Assembly: GCA_919902505.1 (NCBI GenBank)
Contig: CAKKRE010000056.1
Span: 1-57,614 of the forward strand
Length of the DNA: 57,614 nucleotides
Origin: Nitrospiraceae bacterium
GTDB lineage: Bacteria > Nitrospirota > Nitrospiria > Nitrospirales > Nitrospiraceae
Direction of reading: 5' to 3'
Below, piece after piece: positions 9,966 to 20,269 of this stretch. Position 1 is the first letter of the stretch; each line of letters starts with the position of its first letter. The notes beneath the pieces are model-generated. The model had not been told where the DNA came from, made no database searches, and saw only the letters and a program-made list of their open reading frames with translations. The position numbers and the translations under genes are program-made.

Positions 9966-11033
9966 CTACCGAAGCTCTTCCTGCAGGATCTGCGACGCCA
10001 ACCGCACATCGTCTTCAGTCAGCGACGGATAGAGCGGCAGCGAAATCGCGACTGCGTCGGCTTCGTCACTGGCAGGGAAATCAGCCAACTCGAGATACCG
10101 ATGCAAGGGCCGGAAGACGGGCTTGCGACACTGCAGACCTCGATGCGCCATGCGCGAGAGATAGTCCGTGAATTCATCCGACGACTGCAGCCTTTTCTGT
10201 AGCTGCACGACAAATCGATAGTAGACATGGGTTCGTCCTGACGGAACCGACGGCGGAGTGAAGAGTTCGGCAGGCAGGCTGTCGCGATAGACCCCGGCCA
10301 ACGCAGCTCGCTTCTCGAGAAATTCTCCCAGCTGGTTGAGCTGCGTGACGCCGATCGCAGCTTGCAGATCCGTCAGCTTGCAGTTGAACGCCGCCGCATT
10401 GAGCGACGGCGCGTGATCGTACTCGCGAAGGGCCCGCACCCGCTCCAGGAGCGCCTCGTCGTTCGACAGCACCATGCCGCCCTCGCCGGCACAAAGCAGT
10501 TTCGTGGCGTAGAAGGAACAGACCGTGAGCAGGCCGACACTGCCGACTGCGCGGCCCTGTTCCAGAGCGCCGAGGGTCTGCGCACAGTCTTCGATCAAGG
10601 GAATCCCGAGGGATTGCAAGGCCGTCAGATCAGCCGGTAACCCGAAGAGGTGCGGAACGATCACCGCCCGTGTGCGTGACGTGCGGGCTTTGCGGACTTT
10701 GTGCGGATCCAGATTGTAGGTGGCCGGATCGATATCGACGATCCTGGCTTGTGCGCCGACTCGCTGGACCGCCAGCCAGGGCGCCGAGCAGACATAACTG
10801 GGCAGGATGACATTGTCGCCATGCCCGACTCCCATGGCACGCAACGCCAACTCCAGGGCCACTGTGCCTGAGCTGACCGCCACCCCGCCCTGCACCCCGA
10901 GATACGCGGCCATGCCACGCTCGAATTGCCCGACGACTGCTCCCCCGGCGATCAGACCGGATCGGAGCACCTCGGTCGCCGCACGAATGTCGTCTTGTCC
11001 CAGGGAAGGTTTTGAATGCGGAATCATCGTCAT
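9966..11033 (-). CDS. DegT/DnrJ/EryC1/StrS family sugar aminotransferase
   Basis: PLP-dependent enzyme that probably transfers an amino group to a keto-sugar nucleotide. The 355-residue protein has the usual family start (PHSKPSLGQDDIRAATEVLRSG), the active-site lysine in FYATKLLCAGEGGMV, and the pattern IEDCAQTLGA that contacts PLP. A longer TTG-started form reaches 11075 but lacks family similarity in the extra 14 residues. The gene upstream on the same strand is a glycosyltransferase, which suggests a surface polysaccharide or glycolipid role. The exact substrate is not readable. Confidence 0.87.
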   Translation of the reverse strand: MTMIPHSKPSLGQDDIRAATEVLRSGLIAGGAVVGQFERGMAAYLGVQGGVAVSSGTVALELALRAMGVGHGDNVILPSYVCSAPWLAVQRVGAQARIVDIDPATYNLDPHKVRKARTSRTRAVIVPHLFGLPADLTALQSLGIPLIEDCAQTLGALEQGRAVGSVGLLTVCSFYATKLLCAGEGGMVLSNDEALLERVRALREYDHAPSLNAAAFNCKLTDLQAAIGVTQLNQLGEFLEKRAALAGVYRDSLPAELFTPPSVPSGRTHVYYRFVVQLQKRLQSSDEFTDYLSRMAHRGLQCRKPVFRPLHRYLELADFPASDEADAVAISLPLYPSLTEDDVRLASQILQEELR

Positions 11034-11223
11034 CGCGTCAGGAGCCGCTTGTCGTACCGGGTGAGCAGGGGGCAATCAGGACCTGGAATGGTGCCGGCGG
11101 GAAATTTTACGTGGAGGCCCCGGCACAACACAACAGATTCCTGTCGTGCCGTGCCGAACTGGGGTTGTAGCGAGACCGATGAGATGTCACCGGTCGTGAT
11201 TCGCAGCCGCCCGGTGGCAGCGC

Positions 11224-12408
11224 TCAACAGGCCACGGCTTTCGGAATCAGAAGATTCTGATAGAGCGGTTCCAGGGGCCAGAGACAGCGGCTCCAGTCAT
11301 ACCAGATCTCCGCCATATGGCGCGCCGCATGGCCGAACCGCTCGCGATCGGGCCGGCTCATCAGCAAGGTGTGGATCGACTCAATCATGTCGGCGGGCTG
11401 GTCGGCCACCAACACATCCCTCCCCGGTTGTACCTTCATCCCTTCGATCCCGACTGACGTGGTGATGATCGGGAGGCCTGCCGCCATGGCTTCCAGTAGT
11501 TTTGTGCGGGACCCGGTGCCGGTACAAAGAGGCGCGACATACATCGTCGCAGCGCGCAGATGGAGTTGCATGTCGGGAACTGCGCCGGTCACTTCGACGC
11601 CCGAGCCTGCCAAGCGGCGTACGCGAGGATCCGGGTTCCTCCCGATCAATCGCAATTCGGCCTTGGGAAAATCCCGTCGAATGGCAGGAAACACTTCCGT
11701 GGCCAGGAAGAGCGCGGCTTCGACATTCGGTTCCGTCCCCATATCACCCGTGAACAACAACACTGGCGAGGTCGCAGTGTGATCCGGCTTGGGAAGGATC
11801 GTCCGGCAATCGACGCCGTTGGGGACGACCAGTACGCGTTGCCCGGGGTGGGCACGTTCGCAACGGATTCGATCCTCGTCCGAGACGACCGTCACGCAAT
11901 GTGTCATGGGCCAACAGAGCCGGTCGAAGATCCCCACCTTGATGAGCCGGACCAGTTGTCTCGGCCGACCGGCTACACCGCCTCCGCCCCTGAGTATCCG
12001 CAACGGACTCGTCGGGCTATAGGACCAGACATCCAGCACGACCGGCAACGACACATGGGGCGGGAGGTAGGGAATCATCGCGGGCTTTTCTAAGTGCACG
12101 GCCCCGTATTGGCCGCTCGCCAGGCGTTCACGGACGACGGCAGCCAACGCCCGATCTTTGACATAGGGACTCACCTGGCCGATTCGATCGAGGAAACCGG
12201 GCCCTTGCGGCGGAACAAACATCATCTCAGTGCAAACATCCTTCAACAGTCGTTGCGCATCCTCCGCGCCGTCGAGCGCCGGAGCGACCAGATCCACCTG
12301 AAAGCGACTCCCCAGGAACCGCAACAGGTGCAACATGCGCAAGGCTCCCCCACCCTGCCGGTCGGAGGGCGGCGCAGGAGCCAGAAACAAGAGACGCTTC
12401 GTCATCAT
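11224..12408 (-). CDS. Glycosyltransferase family 4-type sugar transferase
   Basis: Predicted GT-B fold glycosyltransferase of about 394 residues. The N-terminal domain starts KRLLFLAPAPPSDRQGGGAL, similar to sugar transferases of exopolysaccharide or exosortase-associated loci. The C-terminal donor domain has PVLLFTGDMGTEPNVEAALF, and a GTGSRTKLLEAMAAGLPIIT segment that includes the E-x-x-A nucleotide-sugar site. Translation probably starts at the ATG at 12408; upstream residues in the open frame lack similarity. It sits 190 nt upstream of the sugar aminotransferase. The acceptor is unknown. Confidence 0.82.
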   Translation of the reverse strand: MMTKRLLFLAPAPPSDRQGGGALRMLHLLRFLGSRFQVDLVAPALDGAEDAQRLLKDVCTEMMFVPPQGPGFLDRIGQVSPYVKDRALAAVVRERLASGQYGAVHLEKPAMIPYLPPHVSLPVVLDVWSYSPTSPLRILRGGGGVAGRPRQLVRLIKVGIFDRLCWPMTHCVTVVSDEDRIRCERAHPGQRVLVVPNGVDCRTILPKPDHTATSPVLLFTGDMGTEPNVEAALFLATEVFPAIRRDFPKAELRLIGRNPDPRVRRLAGSGVEVTGAVPDMQLHLRAATMYVAPLCTGTGSRTKLLEAMAAGLPIITTSVGIEGMKVQPGRDVLVADQPADMIESIHTLLMSRPDRERFGHAARHMAEIWYDWSRCLWPLEPLYQNLLIPKAVAC

Positions 12409-12825
12409 CTCGCTGCTTGTTCTTCCGCAATCATCAGTACAAGTCCCCGACCTGATTGTACCGCCCGCTGGGGACTGCGCAGGGAAGGGCTCTTGGTCGT
12501 GTATCCTGACTGCCTCAGCCCATCGAGTCGAGCCTTCGCTGCGTCCGGTATCTGTACGGATGCCGTTCGACCTGCTGTGGCCTGTGAGGCACAGCATGAC
12601 TGGACAGTGCAGCACGTCTGCATGTGCTATGCCCTGCCGATGCTCTGGGGCTCTCACGCAATATTGACGACTTACGCGGTGTGCGATTCAGGCCTCTCGG
12701 CAAAATTGACAGCAGGCTGTCACCCGATGGGGCTAAATCTGCAGAGGAAGGAGATCGTTGAGCGATGAGAAGATGTTCGGTGACGGCACGGAGAGCATGA
12801 ACGGCCGACAGCACACACGCCTGGG
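12409..12825. other. Intergenic gap without recognisable gene
   Basis: Open frames in this gap run on both strands but have no family resemblance and overlap neighbouring genes in shifted frames. I could not identify a promoter or a terminator with confidence. It separates comEC from the glycosyltransferase. Confidence 0.4.
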
Positions 12826-15357
12826 CTACGTCCAATTCCAACGACGCCATAAGCGGCGCAGATTGTCCTGCTCCACGGACCATATGTCCACCGAGGGCAG
12901 CGCCGGTTGCAGTATCCATTCTCTGGTGCTGTGCATGGAGAGTTCCTGTCGACGGAGATCGAGATCGGCCCAGATGGCGCCATCCCGGTCCGTCCTCCAG
13001 ATCTGCGTCTCCACCGCCTGATAGGCCGCCAAGACCTCTCCGGCCGGATGACCATAGGGATTGCGTCGACCGGCGGATACGACCGCGACGGCCGGCCTGA
13101 TCGTTTCAAGCCACCTCCGCTCCAGCGAACTCTTCGCCCCATGATGCGGAACCTTCAAGAGGGCAATGTGAGCGGAATTCCCGGAATGGGTGAGACGGGT
13201 CAAGGCTTCCCGTTCGATATCTCCCGTAAACAGGACACGCTGCTCGCGACAGACCAATTCAGTGACGACCGACAGGTTGTTCAGCGACTCGCTCTTTGCG
13301 GAGATCGACGACTCCGGCCTGGGCTGAGGATTGAGCACCACCATGCGGCAGGCAGGTCCTTCGGAAATCACTCGGCCTTCCGTCGCCACCGTGGCTTCGA
13401 GCTTCCGCCGCACCATCGCTCGCTCAATCCTGTGCCAGAATTCTTCCTGCCGTTCCGCCCCGTTGGTCCAGAATCTCTCCACCTGAAAATGAGCCAGGAT
13501 CCAGGCCAGCCCTCCAACGTGATCCAATTGCGGATGTGTCCCGATGACATGATCGAGGGTTCGAATCCCGCGATTCCACAGAAAAGGCGCCACCACACTC
13601 CGCCCCATGTCAAACCGCTCATAGGTCGCGCCTCCATCGATCAGCGTGACCGTCCCATCGGGCAATTCAATGACCGCACTATCACCCTGCCCCACGTCGA
13701 GGAAGGTCACGCGCACCATCTCCTCCCCACCGAATGGACGTGGAGACCAGAGCCACCAGAGCACTATACACGCAAGGCCCGAGGCCATGGACCTCCTGAG
13801 CAGCGGTGGAGCATGGGCCGGCCACCCCGCCAACAGCGCCCACCCCAGCAAATAGAACAGCAGCATCATGGGAATCGTCGGTGCAGCCACGAACCATTCC
13901 GCGCCCGGCAGACCGGCCAGCACATGTGTCGAAGCAATCAGCCCTTGCCCACACCAATCGATGAACGTAGCGCCAGGGAGCGTGCTGCTGTGCGTCGCAA
14001 TCACCCAGACGGCCGACAACAAACTGATCGGCAAGAAGATAAAACCGACGAAGGGCACCATGAGAAGATTCGCGAACAAACCCATCCATGACACTTGATT
14101 GAAGTAACAGGCGACCAGGGGCACGGTAGCAAGCGTCACGAACGCCGTCAGTCGCAGCGACTCGCGAAACCAGTACCACATCCGTCCGGCAGGGGATTCC
14201 TGCGGAGGCGGCAATTCATCGACAGGCGTCTCGCGCGACAGTGCCAGGGCCAGCGCCCAGACCGAGACGTAAGACAGCTGAAAGGAAATATCGAACAGCG
14301 CCGCAGGATGGACCAACAGCGTCAGACCGGCGGCGGCCGCGAGTGCGTGAAGGAGATAGTGCGGTGAGCCGAGCCATACGGTCCAGAGCGCAACGGCGAT
14401 CATGATGGCACTACGAATCGTGGCGGTCTCCGCACCGGCCAGCACCGTATAGGCCAGCACCGGAACCAGTGTCAGCACAGCGGCCAGTCTCGTCGCCGTG
14501 AGCCACCGCGAGAGGCTCAGCAGAAGTAGGGACGGCAGCAACAGGCAGGCCTTCCTGACCAATGCGAACGAGAGCAAGGCGATGAGACCGAGATGCGAGC
14601 CGGAGATCGAGAGAATGTGCACCGTCCCGGTCGTCATGAACCATTCACGGACTTCCGGGGCAAGAAACCCCTGTTCACCGATGGTCAGACTGAGAAACAG
14701 GCCCCGGCTGGGCTGGGGAAGCGTCTCGGCGGCGGCTCTGACCCGGCCGCGCCATTCTTCGATGAGGGAGGCGAACAGGTGAAGCGGCGCCTCCCGGTCT
14801 GGATCAAGCACCTCGATGACGCCGGCTCCTGAGACCGATCCGACGGCATCGACGCCCAGGGTATCCAGATAGGCCGCATAGTCGAATCCTCTCGGGTTCA
14901 GGGTTCCCGAGGGCGCATGGACATGGATGCGAGTACGAATCTGCAACCCGCGGCGGAGATCGCGGTCCGGATCTCGCCAGGTCAGACGCAGGTGAAACGG
15001 GATGGGCAACTCAGGATCGTCGCTGCCCGTCACCTGCACCAGAGCCGTGAGACGGCCCGGCGCATGGCGAACGGCCTCAACAATCGTTCCGGTCAACCGG
15101 ACAGGAAGCGCACCGGGACTATCCTGCAGCAGCACGTGCGGAGTGAACCAGGCACACAGGGTCCAATACAGACATCCGCCGAACAGACAGGCCAGGAGCA
15201 CATTGCTCTGTCGTGACGTCAGGCGATGCTGACGCTCCAGCCACAGGCAGCCGGCAGTACAAGCCAGCAGGACGATCGCGATGCTGAGTGGAAAATACGT
15301 GAGGTAGGAACCGAGCACGAGGCCGAGTACAAAGATGATCGTAAGAGTCGGTAACAT
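12826..15357 (-). CDS. comEC: ComEC/Rec2-type DNA uptake channel
   Basis: Large inner-membrane protein of 843 residues expected to pass single-stranded DNA into the cytoplasm during transformation. The N-terminus has several membrane segments and a DUF4131-like soluble part (about 25-190). Next comes the polytopic competence domain with the hallmark HILSISGSHLGLIALL. The C-terminus (about 555-810) is a metallo-beta-lactamase-like domain with FLDVGQGDSAVIELP, THPQLDHVGG and LLKVPHHGAKSS. All three parts of full-length ComEC are present. The ComEA-like protein at 3385 is a plausible partner. Confidence 0.93.
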   Translation of the reverse strand: MLPTLTIIFVLGLVLGSYLTYFPLSIAIVLLACTAGCLWLERQHRLTSRQSNVLLACLFGGCLYWTLCAWFTPHVLLQDSPGALPVRLTGTIVEAVRHAPGRLTALVQVTGSDDPELPIPFHLRLTWRDPDRDLRRGLQIRTRIHVHAPSGTLNPRGFDYAAYLDTLGVDAVGSVSGAGVIEVLDPDREAPLHLFASLIEEWRGRVRAAAETLPQPSRGLFLSLTIGEQGFLAPEVREWFMTTGTVHILSISGSHLGLIALLSFALVRKACLLLPSLLLLSLSRWLTATRLAAVLTLVPVLAYTVLAGAETATIRSAIMIAVALWTVWLGSPHYLLHALAAAAGLTLLVHPAALFDISFQLSYVSVWALALALSRETPVDELPPPQESPAGRMWYWFRESLRLTAFVTLATVPLVACYFNQVSWMGLFANLLMVPFVGFIFLPISLLSAVWVIATHSSTLPGATFIDWCGQGLIASTHVLAGLPGAEWFVAAPTIPMMLLFYLLGWALLAGWPAHAPPLLRRSMASGLACIVLWWLWSPRPFGGEEMVRVTFLDVGQGDSAVIELPDGTVTLIDGGATYERFDMGRSVVAPFLWNRGIRTLDHVIGTHPQLDHVGGLAWILAHFQVERFWTNGAERQEEFWHRIERAMVRRKLEATVATEGRVISEGPACRMVVLNPQPRPESSISAKSESLNNLSVVTELVCREQRVLFTGDIEREALTRLTHSGNSAHIALLKVPHHGAKSSLERRWLETIRPAVAVVSAGRRNPYGHPAGEVLAAYQAVETQIWRTDRDGAIWADLDLRRQELSMHSTREWILQPALPSVDIWSVEQDNLRRLWRRWNWT

Positions 15358-15383
15358 CCGGCGCCTACGGCATCGGCCCGATG

Positions 15384-16733
15384 CTACCCGATGCGGGCGC
15401 GCACGATCTCCGCAAGATGATCGGCGACCTCACGGATGGTGGAATCACGTTCGCCTTCGACCATGATGCGCAAGAGCGATTCGGTGCCGGAATACCGCAC
15501 CAGCACACGGCCGCTCCCGTTCAGGGTCACTTCGGCGGATTTAATGGCCTGCTGAATATCCGGAATTTGGTTGAGATCCGGTTTATGCTTCACTTTCACA
15601 TTCAACAGAATCTGCGGGACGGCCGTCATCGCCGTCGCCAATTCAGACAGCGGTTTCCCGGTACGTTTCATCAGCGAGAGGATCTGCAACGCCGAGATCA
15701 AGCCATCGCCCGTGGTGTTGTGGTCCAGGAAAATAAAGTGGCCGGACTGCTCTCCGCCGAAATTGTACCCATCGGCCAGCATCCGCTCCATGAGATGCCG
15801 GTCTCCCACGGGCGTGCGCATCAGCTGGATTCCGGCCTTCTTCATGGCAATTTCCAGCCCGAAATTACTCATGACGGTTCCCACCATGGTCTGACAGGCA
15901 AGTTGGCCCTGCGCGTGCAAATCGAGTCCCAGTGCGGCCATAACATGATCGCCATCGATGATCTTGCCCTGCTCGCAGACAAAAATAGCCCGGTCGGCGT
16001 CCCCGTCCAGCGCAATACCGATATGGGCGCCATGCCGACGCACGGCCTCCTGCAAGCGCTCCGGATGCACGGCTCCGCAGCCGTCATTGATGTTCATTCC
16101 ATCCGGAGTATTTGCGATCACTTCAATTTCTGCACCGAGTTCACGGAGCACGGACGGGGCTACCTTGTATGCCGCGCCGTTGGCGCAGTCCACCACCAGC
16201 TTGATCCCCTGGAAATCGAGATCCCTGGGAAGCGAGCGTTTGACGAACTCGATGTAGCGACCTTCGGCATCACCGATACGATAGGCCTTTCCGATCGCAT
16301 CCGCCGTCGGGCGAAGATGTTTGATCTCGTCGGAAACGATCAACTGTTCGATGCGCGTCTCAAGCTCATCAGGCAGCTTGAATCCCTCGTTGGAAAAAAA
16401 CTTGATGCCATTGTCCTGATAGGGATTATGCGACGCGGAGATCACGACTCCGGCATCCGCCCGCAAACTTCGCGTGAGGAAGGCAATCGCCGGGGTGGGC
16501 AAGGGCCCGACAAGGAGTACGTCGACTCCCATGGAACAGATCCCGGAGGTCAACGCCGATTCCAACATGTATCCCGACAACCGCGTGTCCTTTCCGATGA
16601 CCACCTGGTGTCGGCCCGCACGCCGCATAAAAATATGGGCGGCCGCGCGCCCCAATTGCATGGCGATTTCACTGGTCATCGGTTCGAGGTTGGCCACCCC
16701 GCGAACACCGTCTGTGCCGAACAATTTACGCAT
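15384..16733 (-). CDS. glmM: Phosphoglucosamine mutase
   Basis: Interconverts glucosamine-6-phosphate and glucosamine-1-phosphate on the way to UDP-GlcNAc for peptidoglycan. The 449-residue protein begins [15 protein letters not shown]. It carries the catalytic phosphoserine Ser101 in [15 protein letters not shown], the metal-binding loop [10 protein letters not shown], and the C-terminal phosphate-binding [12 protein letters not shown]. Length is standard. Its start overlaps the end of folP by 8 nt, so the two are co-transcribed, an arrangement common in bacteria. Confidence 0.97.
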   Translation of the reverse strand: MRKLFGTDGVRGVANLEPMTSEIAMQLGRAAAHIFMRRAGRHQVVIGKDTRLSGYMLESALTSGICSMGVDVLLVGPLPTPAIAFLTRSLRADAGVVISASHNPYQDNGIKFFSNEGFKLPDELETRIEQLIVSDEIKHLRPTADAIGKAYRIGDAEGRYIEFVKRSLPRDLDFQGIKLVVDCANGAAYKVAPSVLRELGAEIEVIANTPDGMNINDGCGAVHPERLQEAVRRHGAHIGIALDGDADRAIFVCEQGKIIDGDHVMAALGLDLHAQGQLACQTMVGTVMSNFGLEIAMKKAGIQLMRTPVGDRHLMERMLADGYNFGGEQSGHFIFLDHNTTGDGLISALQILSLMKRTGKPLSELATAMTAVPQILLNVKVKHKPDLNQIPDIQQAIKSAEVTLNGSGRVLVRYSGTESLLRIMVEGERDSTIREVADHLAEIVRARIG

Positions 16734-17616
16734 TGGATACCCCTACATGAGAACGCGCGTGACGGGAAATGGCTGACACGACGGATACGGTATCTCGCAT
16801 CGATCGCACGTCGTGTACACGAATGATCCGGGCCCCTTTAAGGACGGCCACTGCCACCGCGCCGGCGGTGCCGTACCCGCGTTCCTGCACCGGCTGTTGA
16901 GTCAGGTTCCCGATAAACTGTTTCCGGGAGACCCCGGCCAAAACCGGATAACCCAGCGCTGTGAACGCCTCAAACTCAGCGAGCAATTGAAGATTATGCT
17001 CTTGGAGCTTACCAAAACCGAAGCCGGGGTCAAGAACGATCTGACTTCCCTTGATGCCGTGACCCATGGCGACCTGCACCCGTTCGCGCAGGAATGCCAG
17101 CACCTCTTCCACGACATGGCCGTACCGTGGCGCCTGCTGCATAGATTGCGGAGTCCCCTGCATGTGCATCAACACCACGGCCGCGCCGGTTTCAGCCACC
17201 AGCGAGCCCATCATGGGGTCACCGCGCAATGCGCTAATGTCATTCACGATGGTGGCACCGGCACGAATCGCTCGACGGGCCACCGCGGCTTTCGTCGTAT
17301 CAACGGAAATAGGCAGCGGCACGGCGTCATAGACCGCTTCCAGGACAGGAAGGAGGCGGCGCAATTCTTCTGTTTCGTCGATCGGTTGAGCCCCTGGCCT
17401 TGAAGACTCAGCGCCGATGTCGATGATATCGGCACCTTCCGCCTGCATCTGTCTGGCGTGCTGTAAAGCTTGTTCGACTGCGAGATAGGCACCGCCGTCT
17501 GAAAATGAATCGGGGGTGACATTGAGCACCCCCATGAGGAGTGGACCTGATTCAAAACTGAACGTCCGAGAGCCCGCAGTTAAGAGGAGGGGGCTTGAGG
17601 ATGAGGTCGTGGTCAC
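16726..17616 (-). CDS. folP: Dihydropteroate synthase
   Basis: Condenses p-aminobenzoate with the pterin diphosphate in folate synthesis. The 296-residue protein has the two family signatures, [15 protein letters not shown] and [14 protein letters not shown], plus [10 protein letters not shown] and the C-terminal IRVHDV. It overlaps glmM at its 3' end. The N-terminal 25 residues are a short variable extension. It is separated from ftsH by 196 nt. Confidence 0.97.
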   Translation of the reverse strand: MTTTSSSSPLLLTAGSRTFSFESGPLLMGVLNVTPDSFSDGGAYLAVEQALQHARQMQAEGADIIDIGAESSRPGAQPIDETEELRRLLPVLEAVYDAVPLPISVDTTKAAVARRAIRAGATIVNDISALRGDPMMGSLVAETGAAVVLMHMQGTPQSMQQAPRYGHVVEEVLAFLRERVQVAMGHGIKGSQIVLDPGFGFGKLQEHNLQLLAEFEAFTALGYPVLAGVSRKQFIGNLTQQPVQERGYGTAGAVAVAVLKGARIIRVHDVRSMRDTVSVVSAISRHARSHVGVSNA

Positions 17617-17765
17617 AATCAGGCAGGTCCTTCTCTCTTCGGGATCAGGAACAGGACATCAGTCTGCGACATGACGCACCTACGGGAGGGAAATCAAACC
17701 GACCGCGCTCAGGTGTAGGAGGTGCTTTCCGACCCGTGGCACGAATTGTATAGGAAACGCTGCGT

Positions 17766-17795
17766 CGCAGGGGCAGCACGAACGATGCCCCTGCG
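17766..17795. terminator. Hairpin between ftsH and folP
   Basis: A perfect 10-bp stem (CGCAGGGGCA paired with TGCCCCTGCG) surrounds a 10-nt loop, about 20-50 nt downstream of the ftsH stop. There is no run of T after it on the minus strand, so it is not a canonical intrinsic terminator. It may pause or terminate with help, or stabilise the ftsH 3' end. Confidence 0.4.
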
Positions 17796-17812
17796 AGGAC
17801 AGCAGTACACAG

Positions 17813-19627
17813 CTAGGCGGGAACCGTCTGCGACGAAGATCCCTGAATGAGAATCTGATCGATTTCCAACGCGTCCAGCACTTCTTTCTCCAACAATGCC
17901 TCAGCCAGCGCCTTCAGGCTAGTCATGTTATCGGTCAAAATACGTTTCGCGCGTTCGTAATTTTCCGTTACCAGGCGTCTGACTTCATGATCAATTTCGA
18001 GCGCCACTTGTTCGCTGAAGTCACGCTTCGAACCCATCTCACGACCGAGGAACACTTCCTCTTCTTTTCGGCCGAACGTCAAAGGTCCCAACTTTTCACT
18101 CATACCCCACTCGCACACCATTTTTCTGGCGAGGTCGGTGGCCCGTTCTAAATCATTCCCGGCTCCGGTCGTCACATCATGCAGCACCAACTCTTCAGCC
18201 ACACGCCCGCCCATGAGAATCGCGAGGTTGTTGTAGAGAAAGTCCTTCGAATAGTTGTGGCGATCGTCGGTGGGAAGCTGCATCGTCACGCCGAGCGCGC
18301 GTCCACGGGGGATGATCGTGACCTTGTGAACCGGATCCGTCCCCGGCAGCAACTTGGCCATCAGTGCGTGACCGGCTTCGTGATAGGCCGTAGTACGCTT
18401 CTCTTCGTCGCTGAGCACCATGCTCTTGCGCTCGGCCCCCATCAGCACCTTGTCTTTCGCCATTTCAAAGTCGATCAGCTCGACTTCTTTCTTGTTCCAG
18501 CGTGCCGCCCACAGCGCCGCTTCGTTGACCAGATTTTCAAGGTCGGCGCCGGAAAATCCGGGCGTGCCCCGCGCAATCTTCCCCAATTCCACATCGGCAG
18601 CCAGCGGCACTTTCTTGGTGTGGACTTTCAGAATCTCCGAACGGCCACGCAAGTCCGGCCGGTTGACCACGACCTGGCGGTCGAAACGGCCCGGACGCAG
18701 CAACGCCGGATCAAGCACGTCAGGACGGTTCGTGGCGGCAATCAGAATCACGCCTTCCGTCGTGTCGAACCCATCCATCTCGACCAGCAGCTGGTTGAGC
18801 GTCTGCTCGCGTTCATCGTGGCCCCCACCGAGACCGGCGCCACGCAAACGACCGACCGCATCGATTTCGTCGATAAAGATGATGCAGGGCGCGTGCTTCT
18901 TCCCCTGCTCAAAGAGATCGCGGACTCTGGATGCACCCACCCCGACGAACATTTCCACAAAGTCGGATCCGCTGATACTAAAGAACGGAACGCCCGCCTC
19001 ACCGGCAATGGCCTTCGCCAACAATGTCTTTCCCGTTCCCGGAGGACCGACGATCAGGACGCCTTTCGGGATGCGCCCACCCAGCTTTTGAAACTTTCTG
19101 GGGTCCTTTAAGAACTCAATGATCTCGAGGACTTCTTCCTTCGCTTCTTCAATGCCGGCGACATCTGAGAACGTCACCTTTTTGCGCTCTTCGGTCAGCA
19201 TGCGAGCGCGACTCTTTCCAAACGAGAGTGCTTTGTTGCCCCCGATCTGCATCTGGCGCATGAGGAAGAACCAGAGACCGAGGAACAGGATAAAGGGACC
19301 CCACGTCACCAGGAAGGTGATGTACCAGGGACTCTCGTCAGGGGGCCGGGCTTCGATCTGGACATCCTTCTCACGCAAGTGCTTGACCAGCTCGGGATAC
19401 TCGGCCGTGTAGGTCCGGATCCGGCTTTGGTCCTTTAAAATTGCGCTGATGTGGTTGGCCTTGATCGTCACCTTCATGACCTCACCCTTATCGAGCTTGG
19501 CCATGAAATCGCTGAATATGACTTCATCTTCCGGCGCGTGAGTCGGCACGCTAAACAGGTTGAATAACAAAATCATGAAGAGGCCGACGACGACCCAGAA
19601 CAGCAAATTCTTTACACGTGAATTCAT
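17813..19627 (-). CDS. ftsH: ATP-dependent zinc metalloprotease FtsH
   Basis: Membrane-anchored AAA+ protease for quality control of membrane and short-lived proteins. The 604-residue protein has membrane segments at about 7-26 and 103-124, and a Walker A motif at about 194-201 (GPPGTGKT). It has Walker B IIFIDEID, the second region of homology [16 protein letters not shown], and the zinc-binding HEAGH in the C-terminal protease domain. Length and order are typical. A ribosome binding site (AAAGGAGAGG) precedes the ATG. The upstream neighbours tilS and hpt form a conserved association with ftsH in many bacteria. Confidence 0.97.
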   Translation of the reverse strand: MNSRVKNLLFWVVVGLFMILLFNLFSVPTHAPEDEVIFSDFMAKLDKGEVMKVTIKANHISAILKDQSRIRTYTAEYPELVKHLREKDVQIEARPPDESPWYITFLVTWGPFILFLGLWFFLMRQMQIGGNKALSFGKSRARMLTEERKKVTFSDVAGIEEAKEEVLEIIEFLKDPRKFQKLGGRIPKGVLIVGPPGTGKTLLAKAIAGEAGVPFFSISGSDFVEMFVGVGASRVRDLFEQGKKHAPCIIFIDEIDAVGRLRGAGLGGGHDEREQTLNQLLVEMDGFDTTEGVILIAATNRPDVLDPALLRPGRFDRQVVVNRPDLRGRSEILKVHTKKVPLAADVELGKIARGTPGFSGADLENLVNEAALWAARWNKKEVELIDFEMAKDKVLMGAERKSMVLSDEEKRTTAYHEAGHALMAKLLPGTDPVHKVTIIPRGRALGVTMQLPTDDRHNYSKDFLYNNLAILMGGRVAEELVLHDVTTGAGNDLERATDLARKMVCEWGMSEKLGPLTFGRKEEEVFLGREMGSKRDFSEQVALEIDHEVRRLVTENYERAKRILTDNMTSLKALAEALLEKEVLDALEIDQILIQGSSSQTVPA

Positions 19628-19673
19628 CCACCTCTCCTTTGAGGATATTAGGCAGACCGAAAAATTAGCTAAC

Positions 19674-19705
19674 CCTGCAGAATGTTACCATACGTTCCGC
19701 AGGGG
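19674..19705 (-). terminator. Hairpin between hpt and ftsH
   Basis: The sequence CCCTGC...GCAGGG forms an extended stem of about 13 pairs, with one G-T pair and one mismatch, around a short loop. It lies in the 88-nt gap between the hpt stop and the ftsH start. A T-rich stretch follows only after about 9 nt. It could be a weak terminator, an attenuator or an mRNA-processing site ahead of ftsH. Confidence 0.4.
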
Positions 19706-19715
19706 GAACAACCTT

Positions 19716-20267
19716 TCATGCGGACTCCTGCTCCTGTTCATCCCCCTGATCGAGCGCCGCAAGATACGGCAGGTTGCGATACTCCTGCCGATAATCCAGG
19801 CCATACCCGACCACAAATTTATTCGGGATTTTGAATCCCACGTACTCGAGATCCACCTCGACGGTTCGACGATCGGGCTTGCTCAGCAGTGTGCAGACCT
19901 TCAACGACCGGGGCTTTCGACGGGATAATGTCTTCATGAGATATTGCACCGTCAGGCCGGAATCGACGATATCCTCCACCAGCAACACGTCCTTGCCGGC
20001 AATGGGCTCCGTCAAGTCCGACACCAGCTTGACCTTGCCGGAACTTTTCTTGCCTGCGCCATAACTGGTCACCACGATAAACTCCACCCGCATCGGAATC
20101 CGGATGGCCCGCGCCAGATCGGCATAGAAGGCATACGCGCCCTTGAGCACCCCGACCAGCACGAGATCTTTTCCGGCATAATCAGAGGCGATTTGCCGGC
20201 CGAGTTCACGGATGCGAGTCCGCATCTGCTCTTGCGTCACAATGGGGCGACCAAAAATGCGTTCCAT
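19716..20267 (-). CDS. hpt: Hypoxanthine phosphoribosyltransferase
   Basis: Purine salvage enzyme that joins hypoxanthine or guanine to PRPP. The 183-residue protein has the PRPP-binding loop VLLVEDIVDSGLTVQYL, the flexible-loop region SYGAGKKSSGKVKL and the C-terminal KFVVGYGLDY. The start lies 2 nt after the tilS stop. The tilS-hpt-ftsH order is a widely conserved cluster. Confidence 0.95.
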   Translation of the reverse strand: MERIFGRPIVTQEQMRTRIRELGRQIASDYAGKDLVLVGVLKGAYAFYADLARAIRIPMRVEFIVVTSYGAGKKSSGKVKLVSDLTEPIAGKDVLLVEDIVDSGLTVQYLMKTLSRRKPRSLKVCTLLSKPDRRTVEVDLEYVGFKIPNKFVVGYGLDYRQEYRNLPYLAALDQGDEQEQESA

Positions 20268-20269
20268 TC